Source: JAOPZW01 sp036555665 (GTDB lineage: Bacteria > Actinomycetota > Thermoleophilia > Solirubrobacterales > Solirubrobacteraceae). Taken from it: a stretch of 11,872 bases of DNA. Of the stretch, positions 8,475-11,872 are shown one piece after another. The stretch is taken from contig DATBKW010000401.1 of the NCBI GenBank assembly GCA_036555665.1, positions 1 to 11,872 on the forward strand, written 5' to 3'. The notes beneath the pieces were generated by a model that did no database searches, was not told the DNA's origin, and saw only the letters and a program-made list of their open reading frames with translations. A program made the translations under genes and the position numbers. Each line of letters opens with the position of its first letter. The first letter of the stretch is position 1.

Positions 8475-11048
8475 CTAGCCGAGAGCGTGGACGATGGCCG
8501 CGCGGGCGGCCTCGATCGCGTCGGGGAGCTTGTCGGGATCGCGCCCGCCGGCCTGCGCCATCGTGTCGCGCCCGCCACCGCCGCCGCCCGCGACCTGCGC
8601 GGCGACCTTGACGACCTCGCCGGCGCGCACGCCGCGCTCGACCAGCGCGGGCGTGACAGCTGCGACGAGGTGCACGCGGCCCTCGACCGCCGTGCCGAGC
8701 ACGATCGCGGCACTGTCGCCCAGCTTGCCCTTCACGCGATCGGCGATCTCCATCAAAGCCTTGGCATCGGGCGCCTCGACGACCTCGGCGACCACCACGG
8801 CGCCGTCGACCTGGCCGGCGCGCGCGGCCAGCTCCGCCGCATCGGGGCCCGCGGATGCTGCACCGGTCTTGGCCGCCGCGCGCGCCTCGGCGCGCAGCGC
8901 CGCCACGGCCTCGGGCAGGCGCTCGGGCTGGGTGCGCAGGGCGTCGGCCGCCTCGTGGAGCAGGTCGTCGTGATGGCGCAGCAGCGCAACCGCCACCGGC
9001 CCGGTGACGGCCTCGATGCGGCGCACGTTCGACGCGCTCGAGCCTTCGCTGGTGATCTTGAAGACGCCGATCTCGGCGGTCGAGCGCACGTGCGTGCCGC
9101 CGCACAGCTCGCGCGAGTAGGTGCCGTCGCCGACCTCGACCATGCGCACGACGTCGCCGTACTTCTCGCCGAAGAGCGCCATGGCGCCGAGGCGCTGGGC
9201 CTCCTCGAGCGTGGTCGTCAGCGGGCGCACCGGGTCGTTGCGCAGGATCCACTCGTTGACCTTGTCCTCGACGTCGCGGCGCTCCTCGTCGCTCAGGCGC
9301 TGGGTGTGGGAGAAGTCGAAGCGCAGCTTGTCGGGCCCGACGTAGGACCCGGCCTGATGAACGTGCGGCCCCAGCCGCTCGCGCAGCGCGGCGTGCAGCA
9401 GGTGAGTCGCCGTGTGGTTGGCCTGGATGGCGGTGCGCGCTTCGCGATCGACGCGGGCGACCACCCGCTCGCCGGGCTTCAGCGCGCCGTCGACGGCTTC
9501 GATGACGATCGCCTGGTCGTCGCCGGAGCGCACGACGTCGGCCACGCGCACCAGACAATCGCCGTCCTCGCAGGTGATGGTGCCCGCATCGGCGATCTGG
9601 CCGCCGCCCTCGGCATAAAAGGGCGATTCGGCGAGCTTGACGACGGTGCGCCCGTCCTGCTCGCTGAGGCCCGTGACCGTCGTGTGCTCCTCGAGATGCT
9701 CGTAGCCGGTGAACGTCGTGGGCTCGCCCTCGACGCTCAGCGCCCCGGCCATCACGCGCCCCGCGCCCTGCCGCGACCGCGAGCGCTGGGCCTCCATCAG
9801 CGATTCGAACTCGGCGTCGCCCGCGAACGGCACGCCGCGCTCGGCCGCGATCTCGCGCGTGAGCTCGACCGGGAAGCCGTAGGTGTCGTGGAGGCGGAAG
9901 GCGTCGGCGCCGGATACCTCGCCGGCGCTCAGCAGCTCGTCGAGCAGCCGCGTGCCCTGCTCCAGCGTCCGCCCGAAGCTCTCCTCCTCGGCACGCACCC
10001 ACTTGTCGATGGTCTCGTGCCGGACCTTCAGCTCGGGGTACGCCGGGCCCATGATGTCGGTGATCAGGCTCACGTACTGCGGCAGGAACCCGTGCGCGAT
10101 GCCGATGCGGTGACCCTGCAGCAGCGCGCGGCGCATGATCCGGCGCAGCACGTAGCCACGGTCCTCGTTGGAGGGCACGACGCCGTCGGCGATCAGGAAG
10201 GTCATCCCGCGCGTGTGATCGGAAAGGATGCGCAGCGCGCGCTCGTCGGGCTGGCTGGTGGCCAGCTCGCGGCCGAGGTTCATGAGCGGCACGAACTGGT
10301 CGGTGTCGAAGATCGAGTCGACGCCCTGCTGGATGACGGCCATGCGGTTGAGCCCCAGCCCGGTGTCGATGTTCTTGGCGGGCAGCGGCGTGAGGGTGCC
10401 GACCGGATCCTGGTCGTACTGCATGAAGACGAGGTTCCAGTACTCCAGGAAGCGCTCGTTCTCGCCGCCGGGGAGGTCGTCCTCGGTGCCCCACTCCAGG
10501 CCGCGGTCGAGGTAGAGCTCGCTGCACGGACCGCACGGTCCGGTCGGCCCGGCCTGCCAGAAGTTCTCCTCGCTGTTGAGCGGGATGATGCGCGAGCGCG
10601 GGACGCCGATGGCCTCCCAGACCGCGATGGCCTCCTCGTCGGGGCCGAGGCCGAGCGCATCGTCGCCCTCGTGGACGGTGATCCAGATGTCGTCGGGGTT
10701 GAAGCCGAAGCCGTTGATCGACAGCTCCCAGGCGAGCTCGGCCGCGCCCTGCTTGAAGTACTGGCCGATCGAGAAGTTGCCCAGCATCTCGAAGAACGTG
10801 AGGTGCCGGGTGGTGGTGCCGACGTTCTCGATGTCGACCGTACGAAAGCTCTTCTGGCAGGTCGTGATCAGCGGGTGCGGTGGCTTCTCGATGCCCATGA
10901 AGTAGGGCTTGAGCGGCTGCATGCCCGCGGTCGTCAGCAGGACCGACGGGTCGAAGCTCGCGGGCACGAGCGACCCGCTGGGCAGGCGCAGGTGATCGCG
11001 CTCCTCGAAGAAGCCCAGGAACAGCTCGCGGATCTCGTCTGAGGTCAC
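8475..11048 (-). CDS. alaS: Alanyl-tRNA synthetase AlaS
   Basis: AlaS charges tRNA-Ala and edits mis-charged Ser and Gly. The 857-residue product has all four parts. The class II aminoacylation core (1 to about 240) includes LLTTAGM, RHLTFFEMLGNFSIGQYF (motif 2, 81-98) and TGLGLNRM (motif 3, 229-236). A tRNA-recognition helical domain follows. The editing domain carries zinc-type residues HTATH (545-549) and CGGTH (649-653), with AESPFYAEGGGQ (473-484). The C-Ala domain (about 690-857) ends in the Gly-rich AGGGGGGRDTMAQAGG (820-835) typical of DHHA1. Length is standard. GTG at 11048 is taken as start because the product begins (M)TSDEIRELFLGFF, aligning with known AlaS starts, and it forms a GTGA overlap with the mnmA stop; an ATG at 11066 would add six residues. 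Confidence 0.97.
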   Translation of the reverse strand: MTSDEIRELFLGFFEERDHLRLPSGSLVPASFDPSVLLTTAGMQPLKPYFMGIEKPPHPLITTCQKSFRTVDIENVGTTTRHLTFFEMLGNFSIGQYFKQGAAELAWELSINGFGFNPDDIWITVHEGDDALGLGPDEEAIAVWEAIGVPRSRIIPLNSEENFWQAGPTGPCGPCSELYLDRGLEWGTEDDLPGGENERFLEYWNLVFMQYDQDPVGTLTPLPAKNIDTGLGLNRMAVIQQGVDSIFDTDQFVPLMNLGRELATSQPDERALRILSDHTRGMTFLIADGVVPSNEDRGYVLRRIMRRALLQGHRIGIAHGFLPQYVSLITDIMGPAYPELKVRHETIDKWVRAEEESFGRTLEQGTRLLDELLSAGEVSGADAFRLHDTYGFPVELTREIAAERGVPFAGDAEFESLMEAQRSRSRQGAGRVMAGALSVEGEPTTFTGYEHLEEHTTVTGLSEQDGRTVVKLAESPFYAEGGGQIADAGTITCEDGDCLVRVADVVRSGDDQAIVIEAVDGALKPGERVVARVDREARTAIQANHTATHLLHAALRERLGPHVHQAGSYVGPDKLRFDFSHTQRLSDEERRDVEDKVNEWILRNDPVRPLTTTLEEAQRLGAMALFGEKYGDVVRMVEVGDGTYSRELCGGTHVRSTAEIGVFKITSEGSSASNVRRIEAVTGPVAVALLRHHDDLLHEAADALRTQPERLPEAVAALRAEARAAAKTGAASAGPDAAELAARAGQVDGAVVVAEVVEAPDAKALMEIADRVKGKLGDSAAIVLGTAVEGRVHLVAAVTPALVERGVRAGEVVKVAAQVAGGGGGGRDTMAQAGGRDPDKLPDAIEAARAAIVHALG

Positions 11049-11872
11049 GCTGCGATTGTGGCGCATCCCAGCACGGCATCGCCGCGCAGGAACACCGCGG
11101 TCTGTCCGGGCGCCGCGCCGTCGACCGGCTCGTGCAGCGCGATCGTGTCGCCGCGCAGGGTGCACGGCACCGCCGGCGCGCGGTAGCGCAGCTTGACCGC
11201 CGAGACCTCGTCACCCGGAGCGTGCAGGCGCGGCGCGGCCACGCGCACCGTCCGCGTGGCCAGGGTCGCGCGCGGCCCGACGGTCACGGTGTTCGTGCCC
11301 GCGTCGGTGCGCAGCACGTAAAGCGGCTCATCCGTGCCCCCGATGCGCAGGCCCCGGCGCTGGCCGACCGTGAAGTGATGCGCACCGTGATGGCGCCCGA
11401 CGACACGGCCGGTGCCGTCGACGATGTCGCCGGGCCGTTCGCCGAGGCCGCCGTGGCGGGCCAGGAAGGCGGCGCGGCCGGTGCCGGCCAGGAAGCACAG
11501 GTCCTGGGAGTCCGGCTTGGAGGCCACCGGCAGGTCGTGCTCGGCGGCGATCGCCCGCACCTGCTCCTTGCGCAGGTCGCCGAGCGGGAAGCGCAGGCGC
11601 TCGAGCGTCGCGCGCGACAGGCCGGCGAGCATGTAGGCCTGATCCTTGGCCGGGTCGGCGGCCAGGCGCAGCAGCCCGTCGCCGGTGCGCCGCGCGTAGT
11701 GGCCGGTGGTCAGGGTCGGCGCGCCGATGCACCGGCCGAAGGCCAGCATCGCGTCGAGCCGCACGCCGCCGTTGCAGCGCACGCACGGGTTCGGCGTCAG
11801 GCCGGCGGCGTGGTCGGCCAGCCACGGATCGACGACGCCGGAACGGAACTCCTCGCGCAGGTCGAGCGTGAA
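11045..11872 (-). CDS. mnmA: tRNA-specific 2-thiouridylase MnmA, 5' part outside window
   Basis: MnmA adds sulfur to U34 of Lys, Glu and Gln tRNAs, using ATP and persulfide sulfur. The visible 275 residues are the C-terminal part; by comparison with E. coli (368 aa) about 70 residues, including the ATP-binding PP-loop, lie beyond the right edge. Both catalytic cysteines are present: TPNPCVRCN (visible residues 26-34, Cys33 equivalent to E. coli Cys102) and KPDSQDLCF (Cys126, equivalent to Cys199). TTGHYAR, DQAYML and HHFTVGQRRGL are further family hallmarks, and the beta-barrel C-terminal domain is complete. Its TGA overlaps the alaS GTG by 4 bases, so thiolation and charging of tRNAs are co-transcribed. 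Confidence 0.95.
   Translation of the reverse strand, partial: FTLDLREEFRSGVVDPWLADHAAGLTPNPCVRCNGGVRLDAMLAFGRCIGAPTLTTGHYARRTGDGLLRLAADPAKDQAYMLAGLSRATLERLRFPLGDLRKEQVRAIAAEHDLPVASKPDSQDLCFLAGTGRAAFLARHGGLGERPGDIVDGTGRVVGRHHGAHHFTVGQRRGLRIGGTDEPLYVLRTDAGTNTVTVGPRATLATRTVRVAAPRLHAPGDEVSAVKLRYRAPAVPCTLRGDTIALHEPVDGAAPGQTAVFLRGDAVLGCATIAA

Noticed and set aside
11049..11066. ATG at 11066 as the alaS start
   Set aside because: It would add six residues (MRHNRS) not seen at typical AlaS N-termini, whereas GTG 11048 matches the family start and forms a standard GTGA overlap with the mnmA stop.

Overview
The window is very GC-rich bacterial DNA with dense, mostly leftward (minus-strand) coding. 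The gene content suggests a diderm-like or deep-branching actinobacterium, most likely class Thermoleophilia (Solirubrobacterales: Conexibacter/Solirubrobacter-like). The reasons are the GC-rich codon use, a probable F420-type PPOX enzyme, the style of the RuvX N-terminus (DYGSARCGCALSDP), a secreted SurA-like protein with a 'RW+A.TVC' tail, and type IV pilus ATPases next to alaS/ruvX/mltG/aroE. This placement is inference from sequence style, not from a database search.

Layout, read in the direction of transcription from the right edge: mnmA (tRNA 2-thiouridylase, 5' end outside the window) > alaS > ruvX > mltG > a small PPOX-fold flavin/F420 oxidoreductase > aroE > pilB. These seven genes are packed with overlaps or gaps of at most 13 bases (4-base overlap, 4-base gap, 1-base overlap, 13-base gap, 10-base overlap, 74-base overlap), so they read as one operon. 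It links tRNA modification and charging, Holliday-junction/16S processing, peptidoglycan strand termination, shikimate synthesis and the pilus extension ATPase. After pilB the leftward series is broken by one rightward gene (2461-3309), a secreted cysteine-rich protein with a SurA-like N-terminal region. It overlaps the pilB end by 20 bases and starts 79 bases from pilT. Leftward coding then resumes with pilT > pilC.

The pilus genes encode the three inner machine parts: PilB (assembly ATPase), PilT (retraction ATPase, with its diagnostic ..RNLIRE motif) and PilC (inner-membrane platform). No pilin, prepilin peptidase or alignment-complex gene (pilMNO) lies inside the window. At the left edge (1-49) there is the last piece of a rightward reading frame, followed by a short spacer against the end of pilC.

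I see no rRNA, tRNA, CRISPR array, insertion sequence or phage gene. The most unusual material is the lone rightward gene with its divergent control region carrying two near-identical 10-base palindromic boxes, the long aroE/pilB overlap, and the repeat-bearing acidic N-terminal extension of MltG. None of these by itself demonstrates a new biological system.
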